Source: Candidula unifasciata (taxonomy: Eukaryota > Mollusca > Gastropoda > Stylommatophora > Geomitridae). Taken from it: a stretch of DNA of 64,000 nt. Under the pieces are notes generated by a model, which was not told the DNA's origin, searched no databases, and saw nothing but the letters and a program-made list of their open reading frames with translations. Location: the NCBI GenBank assembly GCA_905116865.2, contig CAJHNH020000504.1, positions 62,001 through 126,000 of the forward strand, read 5' to 3'. This document shows, in pieces, positions 46,401 to 60,157 of this stretch (positions within the stretch are counted from its first letter, which is position 1; every line of letters begins with the position of its first letter). Made by a program: the position numbers and the translations under genes.

Positions 46401-49400
46401 CATACCAGGCTGGCTGGGGAGAAAGAACAGATGGGAGAGCTATTTACCTATATAAAGACAGAATTACATTTCTAACCAGTACAAGAAACAACAACTGTTT
46501 CCTTCTTAGCTATACCTCTATGCAAGGTGTAGAGAACAAAAATGACCTGGCAATATTATGTATTTGGCACCTGAGAAGCCTCACCCAGACAATGCCTGAA
46601 GAAGCTGGATGTGTTAGACAGGTGCAAATGTTGCAGCTTTGCTGTAAACAAGCACAAGTTATGTCCCAAAATTTATGAGATAAACTATGAACATACACAC
46701 TGGCGATCTGCCACAATGTTTTTATCATTTCTCATTAACCTGAAGTGCAGCAGAAAAATCCTCATAAAATTGTGAAGAACATTTGGTATTTGTTTTAAGG
46801 ATTTAACATAAACAGAATCAAACCGCTGTATGGAACAAAAACATTAAGAGTGACTGAAACAATTAATAAACTACAAGCATTAATTAACTGGCACTTATGC
46901 AATAAAGAACACACTAATCGTATAACAGAACACTAATATGGAGCTAGAAGAGAAATAAGCAGGTTTCAATAAATCAAGAGATTTTAAATACAGTGAGAAG
47001 AAAATTAGAGAAAAGGGTTCAACAATATGGTAGGACATGCAGTAAAAGGTCACACTGCCATGAATCGGTTGGAAGCCTATGCTAAAATGGGGAATGAAGG
47101 TCAGAAGATGAAAGATTAGAGTCTCGGCTGAGCTCAGTGATGTATTGGTCCAGGTACAATAATACTGTAGCTGCTGGGAATTGACCCTGGATCCCTGCAT
47201 TGGTAGATAAGCATAAACATACTAACATCAATGTGAATTATACCACAGCATTACAACACAATAAAAGGAAAAACTAATTCGCATATTTGGAGTTTAAAAA
47301 ATGATAGAGAATGAATCCAATGCCGATAGCGAGAGCAAAATCATGAAGATGATGGATTGAAGGAGTCAATAACAGCCTTCACAACGTAACAGCATACCAA
47401 TCAATCAAGAGTGCCCTAGCATCTGTTAAATTACAATGCCTATCAGCAAAAAAGCAGATACTGATAAATGGAGAGAAAATATAAACACAATGCGAGAAAA
47501 CCACAGACCCAGTATTACCTGTTGGTACTGTCTCACCCATGGGGCATGAAGTCGTGTTGTTTGGTCAGTACTGGCACTCAGGATGTAATGACCGCCACCA
47601 CCTGACCAAGACAGATCCACAACTGAGTTGAAATGGCCACCACCAGTAACCTGAGATTCCCATACACAAAATTCCTGAAAATATTCAGATCAGAGATGTT
47701 TTAAAAATCATTGTTCTGCAAATAAGCCAAGATGGTATCATTTAACAGATCATCCTTATCCAGTTGTGCCTTTATATGTCAGATCAAGCTTGCAGTCTAT
47801 TCCTCTATTCTGGAGGGTCTCCGTGGCAAAGCTGTTTGCCTCCTGCTCTGAAGGTCGTGGGTTTGTTTTACAGCGGCGCCGTTTGCTTCAGGAGTGCAAT
47901 TTTTACGTAGATCCCTAGGGACTGTGCCAGAACCATGGAGGTTGTGCTCTGTGCGGCGCTGTCGGCAGGCAGCTAGCTGTTCTGTGGAGAGTGACCTAGC
48001 CATATGGGATAAAAGCCAGTGAAATCCTCTCTACCTTTTACTTCTCCTCAATTCTGTTTGATCCCATGCAAACCTCTTGATATTATGTATGGAATCCAGT
48101 CCAGCACCTTTGGCCTCTCTCATCAACATTTTTTTAAGGATTTACCTTGCACTTCCTCATTGCCTCAATCCATTTGTTTCCCAGCTCAGTGTCTGTTTGG
48201 TGATTATCTGCTAAATTCTTCTCAGGATGTGCCTGATATAATGTCATCTTCTTTGTCTTATAATTGTTAACTCCAGTGGTTGTCCAGACATGTCTCATTT
48301 CTTCACCTTTCTTGAATTCATACCATTTAATGTTCATCAGTTTTCTCAGGCATTTGTTTTTATTTGTACTGAACTTTTGTTCCCTGTCTTAAATGGTTCC
48401 CCAACTGTTACTGGCATTAAAACTGAAAACTAACAGATACAGAGTCTAATAATAATTACAAATATGACGGCACAAAAATATTTCAGAGCAGGAGCAGTGG
48501 CACTGCAGTAGCTAGCAGGTTTGCCACACTGTCAGATGGTCATGTGTTGAATCACCATCAAGTTTGATTTTGAAAATCATTCCCAGCTTGACCCCAATTC
48601 ACATATGAACATTAGAAAATATTCTGGGAAATAAAAATAGCCAGGAATATACTCACTACATTATCCATTAAATGCTGATTTGCCGATAAAGAAATGGGGC
48701 TAGGACTATATGCCCAGTTAGCCTCGTGGTTAGAAAACAGGTCTTTATTAGAGACTAACAGAATACTTTGGGAAACTTCAATATTTCTTCCTCTTCTTTC
48801 GTTTCCTTGAAATATATTATCTATATCTGCAATGTTGTCTCTAGCATGAACTTCACTGACTGTTGTAATTCAATCAGCAACCAGTAAAGTTTGGCTTGCA
48901 CCTGTTTCTTGTGGCCAAAACTTTTGCCTTGTTAAGTTGTATCTGGTACAGTCTTGGAGGATAGTTAGTTAGTTAGTTAGTTAGTTGGGTTATCCTCATT
49001 GCACTCCGGACATGTCCATAGGTGCTCAGATCCTCCCCTCAGTATGAAACCCAACATCCGATGGCTAATAGTACCAGTTCTATGTTGATTAACAAGTCTT
49101 CTGGCGTAGCTGGTGTGCGTCTCGTTTTTTGCTGTGCCGATCTTAATTCCCAAGTCTGCCATTCTGGCGAGTGATGTGGATTCACTGCCACCAAAGTCGT
49201 CTATCCTTCCCATTTCTCTTAGGGCATTGATAATATCAGCATGATCCATAGGCTGACCGTCGGTAGTGATAGCGGATCCAGCCAACCTGTCAGCTCTTTC
49301 ATTTCCATCGACGCCTGCGTGTCCCGGAACAAAAATAAAGGTGACTCCACGGACAGTGGACTTCTGTAATGATTCAAGCCATTGTCTTCACACTGAACCT

Positions 49401-52400
49401 GCCTGAACCCTCCGGATCATACTCATTGAATCACTGAGTATACACACGCGGGTGTATTTTTGTGTTTCAAGCCAGGCAAGCGCTTGTGTCACTGCCATCA
49501 CCTCCATCGTCATGCTGCTGGTTGTCATGGAGAAGGCGCCGTTGGCTTCTTTAGTCTTGGAGGATGTGATCTGTTGCCTCAGGTGCTAATCAACATTAAA
49601 TTCATAACGAAAAATAAATAAACAAAAGATATACGAGAAACAGATATTTATAGCTAAATAATAGAATAACAACACATGGACTGAGCAGGGTACATAAACT
49701 GTTTTTAAGATTATCCCACCATACATTTCTTTTACTCATCTTCTCTTCAGCAATAGTTCCTCAAAGTAATATATTTCTGGATAAGAAAGGGTCCAAATTA
49801 TATCACTATAGGACAATCGGAGATGAAGTACCAGTTGATAATGAATGAGTTAAAGCTACAGCTGCATAAGACACAAGGAACTCACAAAAGTATAGCAATC
49901 CAATTGATGCATGGTGAGCTGCTTGTGACTGAAAGAGTTAACAAAGACAATACATGGGTAAATCAAAGAAACCAGACTTTTGCAATCTGATTAAATAATG
50001 GGAAGTTTGAGATATGCCCCTGTTGTCTCAGGGGATGAGAGGGAGCACCCGACTCCACCTTTTAGATAATGGACAACAGAGAAAAGTTCAAGTGATGAAT
50101 GGAATAAGTGGGCAACATAACTCCTGAGTAGAGAAGTGTACTCGCATGTCCTGAGATCTTCTTCTTCTTTGCATTCAATGCTGTAAAGTTCTGCAGAAAG
50201 TCCAGGTTGTTCATCCACACCTTGACTTTGGTCTTGTTCCAGAAGTTGAGTGTAAATGTTGTATTTTACAGATCTGGCTTATGTATGCAGTCTGTTCATT
50301 CTTCGTCTCCCAGGCAGATGCACTCCTTCTTCTAAGGACATATATACCATAACCATGTTGGCCAGGCCTCCGGTTGAGAACCTGTTTGAAGGATGACCAC
50401 AGAAAAGTGAAGATAGGTCTTGACCAGCACGAGCCCTGGTTCTGGTGCATTACCACATATGATTCAGCAACCCTGCCTTCAGTCCTGCATTCAGATAGGA
50501 AAACTTGTCAAAAACAAGGACTTATGGAAGCCCCTATGGACTTTTTGAAAAGAATTCAGCTCCCAGGTCCACCCAGCCTTGAATGGCTACCATGTGGAGT
50601 CCTGAAAAGTTAAGGTGCTGGCATGATGCTCAGCATATCACCCACAGAGTGCCAACTGATCTATAAAATATAGGTCTAGCCCAATATGCCTGAAGACGTG
50701 TAAAGGGTTCTTTACTTACTTTACAAGGACCTATATGGATATGAAAGGAGATATGGAAGGATTGCATTGTCTTTGCTAATGTGAAAGCACCATATAAATG
50801 TTTGTGGATGTGGAACTAGAAGGAAAGCCAAATCTTTGTGGAAAAGATTGACTTCATGGCATCAGGTTTGATAGAATATTGATGAATCTCACTTCACAGA
50901 GTAGTTGGATAACATACTGCTCAATATCACTTCCACAGAGTAGCTGACTGTTTGCTGAGAGTTGCACAAAGCTTAAACTCCATAGCTCCAGCTATGACCC
51001 CCCAAGTATCTGTGAAATACCAGGGCCTGTGAGCAGAACAAAAAAGTCAAGCACAGAATTCCCACTTTTTTTAAAGCACAAAGCAAACACAACTTAACTT
51101 TATAAACACTTCATTGAGGATGCCCTTTTATACATAAGACTGAATAAGACATCTCCTGACACAAAAGGTTTCTAAGAGGTTATTACATTTCATACACCTA
51201 CCTTATTGCAAGTCCACTGGTTAAATGCTCCCTGGTAGCCATGGCCAAGAATTGACCGACCACATGGGCCAAACAGCCCTCCAAAGAAGCCAAGACTGTT
51301 TCCCCCTACATCACCGACACGAACCTAGATCAAATCAGAATAATCATTTGTCTGACAAGCTGCAATAAACAGCTGTGTATACAGAGGAAGAACAACTGAT
51401 TTAAATGTGTATAAATAATGGCTTATACTGTTGATAATTCAAGTCTAGTATTTATACAAGTATAAGTGTTTGTTAAGACACCCCATGGTTTTATTAGTTG
51501 TGATATAAAATTGTGTAAGGAGAATTATTTAAATTATTGTGTCCACTAAATTAAATGATAAATTATCTTTAGTACATTAATTATTGTATGCCTTTTAAAT
51601 AAAACTTAGTAAATAAAAAAGTGTTTTAAAAAACGTACAATTTTTCTTAATTTTTCAGTAACAATTATTTTTTGGGAGCCTTGTTTTATTTGCTTTGCCA
51701 CCAGGACAGCTTTATTGACAAAAATCGTCCCCAAATGATTGAGAACTCAAGCGGCAACATTAATTCATGGAAAAATGCTATCCACCACAATAGGCTAATA
51801 CCACATGCCGAAGTTTGTGAAAACAGTAACTGCTAACACCAAGATGGGAATTCAGTGGACCCCTACAAAACAGCTTGATGATCTAGACTTCGCTGATGAT
51901 ATTTCTCTTCTGTCCCATTCATGGAATCAGATGCAAGATAAATTAAATATACTTGATGCGAGATCACAGTAGCTAGGTCTGAAAAGCCATAAAGGAAAGA
52001 CAAAGATAATGAGAATAAATCAGGCAAATAGTAATGTGGTTTCTCTTAATGGCACCCCACTCCCAAATCTGGAGTCATACACATATTTGGGCAGTAGTGT
52101 AGATAAAGATGGAGGAAATGATATAGATATTAAAATAAGAATACAAAAAGCCAGAAGAGCTTTCATAGCACTAGGGAATTTGTGGAGGTCAAAAGAAATT
52201 AAAAGAAACAATAAACTTTAAATTTTTAATTCTTTTCCTTCCTCTTCTTCTTCTGCGTTCATCCGAAGATGTAATTGCGTTGTGTCCATTTACAGCATGG
52301 CTGCGATATTTGCACCTTTCGGTCCAACACATCTGACTTCTGCGGGCATTAGTTGACCGAGTTAGCCTTCCCGGAAATTTTTAATTCTAATGTCAAACTT

Positions 52401-55400
52401 TTGTATGGAGCGGAAACATGGAGAACAACTAAGGCAATTACTAATAAACTACAGACATTCATTAACTGGTGCCTGCGCAGAATAGAGGGAATTGAATGGT
52501 ATAATAGAATCACTAATGTAGAGCTTTGGGAGAGAACTAAACAGGCTCCAGTGCACAAAGAGGTGAAGAAAAGACGCTGGCGTTGGATAGGACACACATT
52601 GAGAAAACCGGAGAACAATATAACTAAAATGTTTTTGCACTGGAACCCACAGCTGCATAGGAATAAAGGAAGGCCAAAAAACACACGAAGAAGAGAGCTG
52701 GAGAATGAAGTTAGAGAGATGGGCAGTACATGGGGAGAGCTGCATGCGATAGCAAAGGATAGAACGACTTGGCGTGAGTTGGTTGAGGGCCCATGCTCCA
52801 TTGGGGGATAGAAAGGAAGAAGAAGAAGACATGCTGAAATAATTTATCCCTGTAAAGTTAAAAAACAGATTAAGTTGTTTAACCCTCTTAGCACGGACGG
52901 GCCGATTATCGGCCGGCGGATGTCTGGCCAAAAACACGGAACGGCCGATGATCGGCCCGATCGTGTTTCGCCTCGAACCGCTAAGAAATCTCCTACTTTG
53001 AAACACTGAAAGTGATTCATTTATATTAACTGCGGTATCAGCTTTACATATGGCGACTTTCGAGTGTTTGGTATCGAAGTGAAAATTGTTGTTGAATTTT
53101 TTTAGATAGTGACCTGAACCGCTAAAAGTATGTCTGACTCGTATGTTTCTGCCCCTAAACTTGATGTTGATAAAACATTTGAATCAAGTGATGACACTAA
53201 TTCTGTTGATACTGATGCAGGATTTAGTGTTAGTAGTAATAGTGGGAATCAGATAGGGACACTGTTGTGTTCAGACCACAGCCCAACCATGGCTCAGGGT
53301 ATATCCACCCGAAGGTGTTGACACTCCGGCACATCCATTTCTAGTGCTGACTGATGGTGAAAAACACATGTCACCTAAAGATATTATTGCTGTTTCACAT
53401 ATATATACCTGTTTTTGACTATTGAATTGCTTACAACATTCGTAAAAAGGCCAAAGATCAATAAAAAGATTTCAAATAAAAAAAATTTTTGTTTTTAGTT
53501 TTATGTTTCAAGCATTGAAGTTGAAAATTCAAATTCATATTTTCTATTTTTAGATATGCAAATGAGATAATTTGCATATACATCAATTAATTTTAACGAT
53601 ATTGTGAAAATCACGAACTTCAATCTATATCCTTCAAATAGATATATTATTTCATAGGGGTCAGAATAACAGAAATCTGTAAAAAAAAATTAAATAAAGT
53701 AATAACCAAATTCACTGAAAAAATGCTCCGTGTTTTTGGCTAGACTTCTGAAAAACTTCCCGTGCTAAAAGGGTTAATAACTTCTGAGAATTTGTATTTA
53801 TTTTCTGAGAATTCAAACATGAAAGTTGCCAGTTTGGGTTCTGGAGCCCTAATTGGGGGAAAAGATGGGGGGGGGGGGGGGGGGGGGAGACAGACTCAGG
53901 GGCCCTCCCGTCTCAAGCAAGTTCTAAAAGGTGACTAATTAGGGGTGATGTGGTCAACAACACCACAACCACCTTTACTTCCCAGGAAATTATCTGGTAC
54001 CCATTTTAGGTTGGGCAGACCCAGGAGTCGCCATGGCAGAGCGGCTAGACGCACGCCGCAGATCGGAAGGTCGTGGGTTCGCTCCCTGGCGGAGACAGAC
54101 TTTTCTTAAAAAATGACCTTGGCTCCCAGGTCGACCCAGCCTTGAGTGGGTACCGGGTGCAATCCCGGGAAGTAGAGGCAGCCGGTGTGATGCTGACCAC
54201 ATCACCCATCTTGTGTCGTTGGTCTATAAAAATATAGGTCTAGCCCTATATGCCCTATACGCCTAAAGGCGTGGAAAGGGTCCTTTACTTTTTTACACTT
54301 AGACCCAGGAGCTAAGGTCAATTTTGAAACAACATAAATACAATGGACCTCAATGTGGATTTGAGAACAAAACCTTTAAACCAACAGGTGAGTGTCCAAC
54401 TACTCTGCCACCTTGGCTCTCAAACCAAACACAAGAAAAGTAACACTGAACAATATGCGGTCAGAGGTAACTAAGGAAGGCTGCCCATCTTATCTCATAG
54501 AAATCTCCTGCTCAGTCATTAAAACAAATGGCGGGACATCACCCATAGATCCTATTTGGCATACAAATTACCTTTAATTACTTTCTTATAGTTGCAGTGA
54601 TGTTTTTTTTTTTAAATAAAAGAAAAACAGATGGACATATTGTATGTTTTTTTAAAAATTAAAAATAAATAATGATGTGTTTAAAGCTTATTTGTTTGTA
54701 GCCTAAACATGCTTTAAAAGGTGGATATACAGCAAATACCACATCTTAAATCAAGAAAAACAAAATGCCTGCATGGCTGCATAAGTCTTTCTGGACTGTC
54801 ATTGTCATGGTTTTTTTCCCCAGTTAGCAACTTTGCAGTTAACCTATTTTCAGATGTAACAGCAAACACTAGAGACAATGAGCTCACCTCATCAACCCAC
54901 ACGCCAGTTTCAACATCAGGTGACCAAATGATCATAGTTTTATCCATGGATGCAGATAGCAACTTCATTGGCTGATGTGTGGTTCCATTTTCTGGAGAAA
55001 AAGTAACTTCAACCATTTTCACCCTTAAACATACAACTGACACACACAAAATTATTCAAGTCTTCAAATACTCAGTATTTTAAATATCACAAGTACTGTA
55101 CAGATCAGAAACACAGAGAATGACTAAAACAATAATTAATAAGCTACAAACATAGAACAGGATTACAGATTATGTTACAACAGAATTACTGAAGCAGACG
55201 TTCTGGATTAAAATATTTACAGTTTGGAAGAGCCACTGCAATATTTGAGTATCAATTAATAAATTCTTCAAAATACACCTGCAGATGATGAACAGATACA
55301 GTGCATAACAAGCATTTCTCACCTTTGATTACACAGGGCTGCCACCTGACACTGTAGACCCAATTCTCATGTCCAGAGAGCACAGATTCTAGACTAACAG

Positions 55401-58400
55401 CAAACTTGATCTCAAGACCTACAACAAAATATAACATTTATCATAGGTCTATTTAATTCAAAGGCATATTTTTTTTTTTTAAACAGACCATCAGCACTCT
55501 GTGGGTAATGTGGTCAGCATTATGCCGGCTGTCTTTACTTTCCCAGGACAGCCCATCCTGGTACCCATTTTAGGCTGGGTCGACCTGCGACGTCCCATAC
55601 CACGATAAAAATCCACGCAGCCTTCAGTGGGTTTCGATTGCGGTATGCTGGCTTACGAGTCGGACTCGCAACGCCTTAGCCACGGACGCCGCCTCAAAGG
55701 CATATACAGTTTTTAATCCTCAGCACGCGCCATTTTGTTTCCGTGGCGGGCAGTTTGAAAAAAAACCTGTTCCTGTGGTTTTCAGTCAGTGGTATAAGAA
55801 ACTATAAAACAGAATAGGACCTCACTATGACAGAGAATAGGGCCTCACCATGACAGAGAATAGGGCCTCACCATGACAGAGAATATGGTCTCACCATGAC
55901 AGAGAATAGGGCCTTACCATGAAAGAGAATAGGGCCTCACCATGAAAGAGAATAGGGCCTCACCATGACAGAGAATAGGGCTTCACCATGACAGAAATTG
56001 GGGCCTAACCATCAAAGAGAACAGAGCCTCAACTTGAAAGAGGTTGGGGCCTCACCATGAAAGAATTTGGGGCCTCACCATGAAAGAGAATGGAGCCTCA
56101 CCATGAAAGAGAACAGAGCCTCACTATGAAAGAGAATGGAATGGGGCCTCGCTATGAAAGAGAATGGAGCCTCACCATAAAATAGATTGGGGCCTCACCA
56201 CACAAGAGAATGGGGCCTTATTATGAAAGAGACTGAGGATTCACCATTAAAGAGACTGGGGATTCACCATGAAAGAGATCGGGGCATCACCATGAAAGAG
56301 AATGGGGCCTCACCACGAAGGAGAATAGGCTCTCTCAAAGAGAATGGTACCTTACCAGGAAAGAGAATGAGGCCTCACTGTGAAAGAGACTGAGGTTTTA
56401 CCATGTAACATTCCTAAAGGCAGCAGTGGATGCCTTGCAGCCAACCTCTAATGTATTATTCATACATTTTTCAAATGCCTTTCCATAATAAATCTCACTT
56501 TGTGCCTACACATAAATTTATCTTAAGGAAACTGATATGTTGGTTCCCTTTAGACTTTCGGTTTCTATAACTATGTTTCTCAGCTATATTTACACTCTAC
56601 AGTAGCAGCGTCCGATGTGTTACTAAGGTCCGTGAGGGAAGCAAAGGAGCTACAGTGGCATAGTGGATAGATGCTAAAAATTTACCTTGGCTTACAGGCT
56701 GACCCAGCATCAAATATGTCACAAGTACTGTCCTGGGAAGTAAAGGTGGTTGGCACAATGTTGATGATAGCGCCCTTGAGTGATGGATGGTTTATACAAA
56801 TACAGGCCTAGCACTATATACCAGGATGGGCCTAAGCGTGAACAAAATTCTTTACCTACTTTTAATTTATAAGGAGAGCAAATAATAATATAACCATAAC
56901 CAATTGTTCATGTCATAAGAGAAGACTAAAGGGGCTGGCTACATCAAAGCAAAATCCAACCAGTTATGAACAAACTTACATAGGGTTTGGTTTAGGCTAG
57001 TCATTCCCAGAAGTGGAAGAAAATAGCAAAAAAAAAAAAAAAAAACTAGGGTAGGCAATTGTTATCTACCTGGGTATATTGTTGTTCCAACCATCATCAT
57101 TATGTGCCCTGCTGATGAGTGTTTTGCAATCTCATACAACCACGAGAATCACAAAAGAGGTCGCTTCTCTTGTATAACCCCGTCCATATGGTCAAGTCAT
57201 CCAGTTATCTCTTTGCCTTCCTTATGCTCTTTTGCTGAAGTTGTGTCAGATATGAAATCATGACTATTCTTGGCATGTCGAAGACAGAAGCTTGCTACTG
57301 TTTCCATTCCTGACGGTGACCATACTGGTTGGGTGACTGTAGCCACCGTCACTTGAGTATGATCCTCTGCCTACCATTCGGATATCTGAGACCATGACCG
57401 ATACCTATCTGTGAGAGGCTTCCAAAATATATTTTCTTCTTTAATTTTCGTTCACTGGCAGTCCACCTAACCTGGTATGATTACCCTGAGGTCAGTATAT
57501 CTGACTTCAGTATATACTTGTGTAAGGTTTATTTCCTCTTGTCAAACACCATTCAAGGTTCCATATCCTCCACTTGGCCTATTTTCTTTCCTAACAACTT
57601 TATCAGGGCAATGGCTGTGTGGCCTAATCTTTGTCATTTTTAAACTGCTGTGTAATATTTTAACGAACATTTCGCTTAAACAGAGAAACCAAGACATTTG
57701 ATCTGATTACCAAAATGATCTAGGGAACTTGTGATAACATTGGAAATTAACAGTTTTTTGCTGGGATCCAAATCAAGTAACTTCTGAGCCCTAGATGGGA
57801 TACTTTAGACAGACACTTTAATCTCTCAGCCACACCTACCCCTTTACATGAATATTTTCTTCTTTGTTCGCCCTCTAAAGGGTAGTTAGCACATTATATT
57901 GTGATGGAAAGCTGGTTGCAATATCTGTGAATTTTGGCTCAATACATATGATTTTAACAAGTCCTAAATTAGTAGACTTTTATGATATGCTTGTTAAAGG
58001 GCGGGTCTACTACCCCACTCCAAATGGGGTCCATGAATCAACAGAGAAGTATGAATTACTGAAGTAGCTGAAAATGTTAGAAAAATATGACACAGTAAGC
58101 AGCCAACAATTTGGCAGAAAAGAATCATTTGGGACACCATTATATGACTTTAGTAATCTTCTTCTTCTGCGTTCATCTGAAGATTTAATTGTGTTGTGTC
58201 TGTTTACAGCATGGCTGCGATATTTGCACCTTTGGGCCAAAGCACCCGACTTTTGCGGGCATTTGTTGACCAGATTAGCTTTCCCAGTACTCTGGTAATC
58301 TTATATTAATATCTTTTTTCATTCCCAGGATCCTCTGAATTTGATTTTTTTTCCTCCATGAAATATAACATATTCTTCTGTATACCCAGAGACTTAATTT

Positions 58401-60126
58401 GACTATCTTATGGCTGTATATTCTGTAGAAGACATTTTTCAAGGTTGCTGCAGACACAGATCACCCTTTGCACGAAGCTCTGGGCACAGTTAAGGGTCAG
58501 CGGCTGATAAGAGTGAAGTCATGGATGGCTCAGGCAGAAGACACAATCAGACAGGTTTGCATTCTTGAGAACATTAGGCGAGGAGAGGAGCGGGTAAAAG
58601 TACCACCTGAACAGTCAGACTTGTGTAGGGTAATAATCACACTGAGCCGGGAATGAAGAGACTGGCCATCAGGTGCCATGGAGGTGAAAATTCAGCAAAT
58701 AATTCAAGATAATGCTCGCTCAGAGGATTAGATTTTCACACAGACGTTTCAGTGCAAAAGAAATGCTTAGGGTTTCATGGCAAAAATTATAGGTCGAAAT
58801 TTGGTGCAGTAGAGCCTAGCGTGTGATACCAAAATATCCAGCTTAAGAATGGAGGTGGAGGCGGTTACTTAATCTTTCCGCTGGTTAGAGAACATGACAC
58901 ACACACACACAAACCGTGTTTGTAACTGACTCAGAAAACTGCTGAAGAAGGTCAGGGCGGGCATGATTCGTGCAGAGTGGCGTGCTTCACTGTGGAGGAC
59001 ATGGGTGAGGAGTACTGTCTGGATTTTTTCACCGGGTTATGCCGGTGTGCTGGGAAATGAACAGGCGGATAGACTGGCTGGCTCTGCACAACTTGGTGGA
59101 ATACATGATAAGGCAAACATGGTTAGTGCCTTGTGGGAGAGCGTGTACAGTTCGGAGGAGCAGATGGATCACCACAGTCTGGTGAGATGGATGCAGCGGG
59201 GAGTGACAAGAGGTTCTGGCAGATGCTCGAGGCTCAGAGGAAAGGCAAGACAGACGTTTAATCACCATTGGTATCGGAACCCCTCACTGGCTGCTGAAGA
59301 TGGAGACGGAGCGTTAGGGGAATGCCCCGGGTGCTGTGATGTCGGTTCTTGAATCAACTCAACTCAAGATTGTATATTATCTAGGGCTGCACCACACAGG
59401 AGGACTTACAGAACGGAAATGCATTACAAGGTCCCCAGTTTAAAAACTTACCATTTTCCACCATTGTAATTACAGTTTCCTTAGCTGTGATGTCCTCATC
59501 TGGCTGCAGATGAGCAATGGAAGTCATTTGTTGTACAGAGTTGTGAGATTCTGATGATCGAGCAAACCTCCATACTCTAATCAAGTGATCTTGAGCACAA
59601 CTGGCTAATAAAATATCTCCAGCATCTGTGGACAATAAATACAGCCATTAACAGAAGGAAGTCCTTAACAGAAATGCAATACTAATTTTACAATCCTATA
59701 AATAATGCATTAACAGAAATGGAAGACTACTTTTAACAGCTGGCCTCATAGATAGTTCCCAACAACATCAGGAGTAAGGCAAGAGTGTGTCATTTCAACT
59801 GTATTTACTATTCATGGACAATATTAGAATGTATGTCCTAGGGAAGTAGAGATTGCCAGCGTAATGCTGACCACATTACGGATCTAGTGCTGATTGGTCT
59901 GTTAAAATAAGGGTGCTCTTCCCATATGCCTGATGTGCCTAAAGGTGTGAAAATGAATCTTTACTTACTTTATGGACAATATAAATAAAATAGACACAAC
60001 ACAAGTGCAATAATTTAAATATTGGGACACATCTTTACACACAATGATAAAATAGAAATATAGATAGAAAAGAGAATCCAGCAATGTCACATACCAACCT
60101 CCTCCAATTTTAAAAACACCCTGCTA

Positions 60127-60157
<31 letters not shown>

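Noticed and set aside
48134..48337. Extra ELP2 exon
   Set aside because: Adjacent ELP2 exons join in phase without it and nothing similar exists in ELP2.
54028..54110. Functional tRNA gene
   Set aside because: A and B boxes are present but the sequence continues into the SINE-A body and does not fold into a full cloverleaf on reading.
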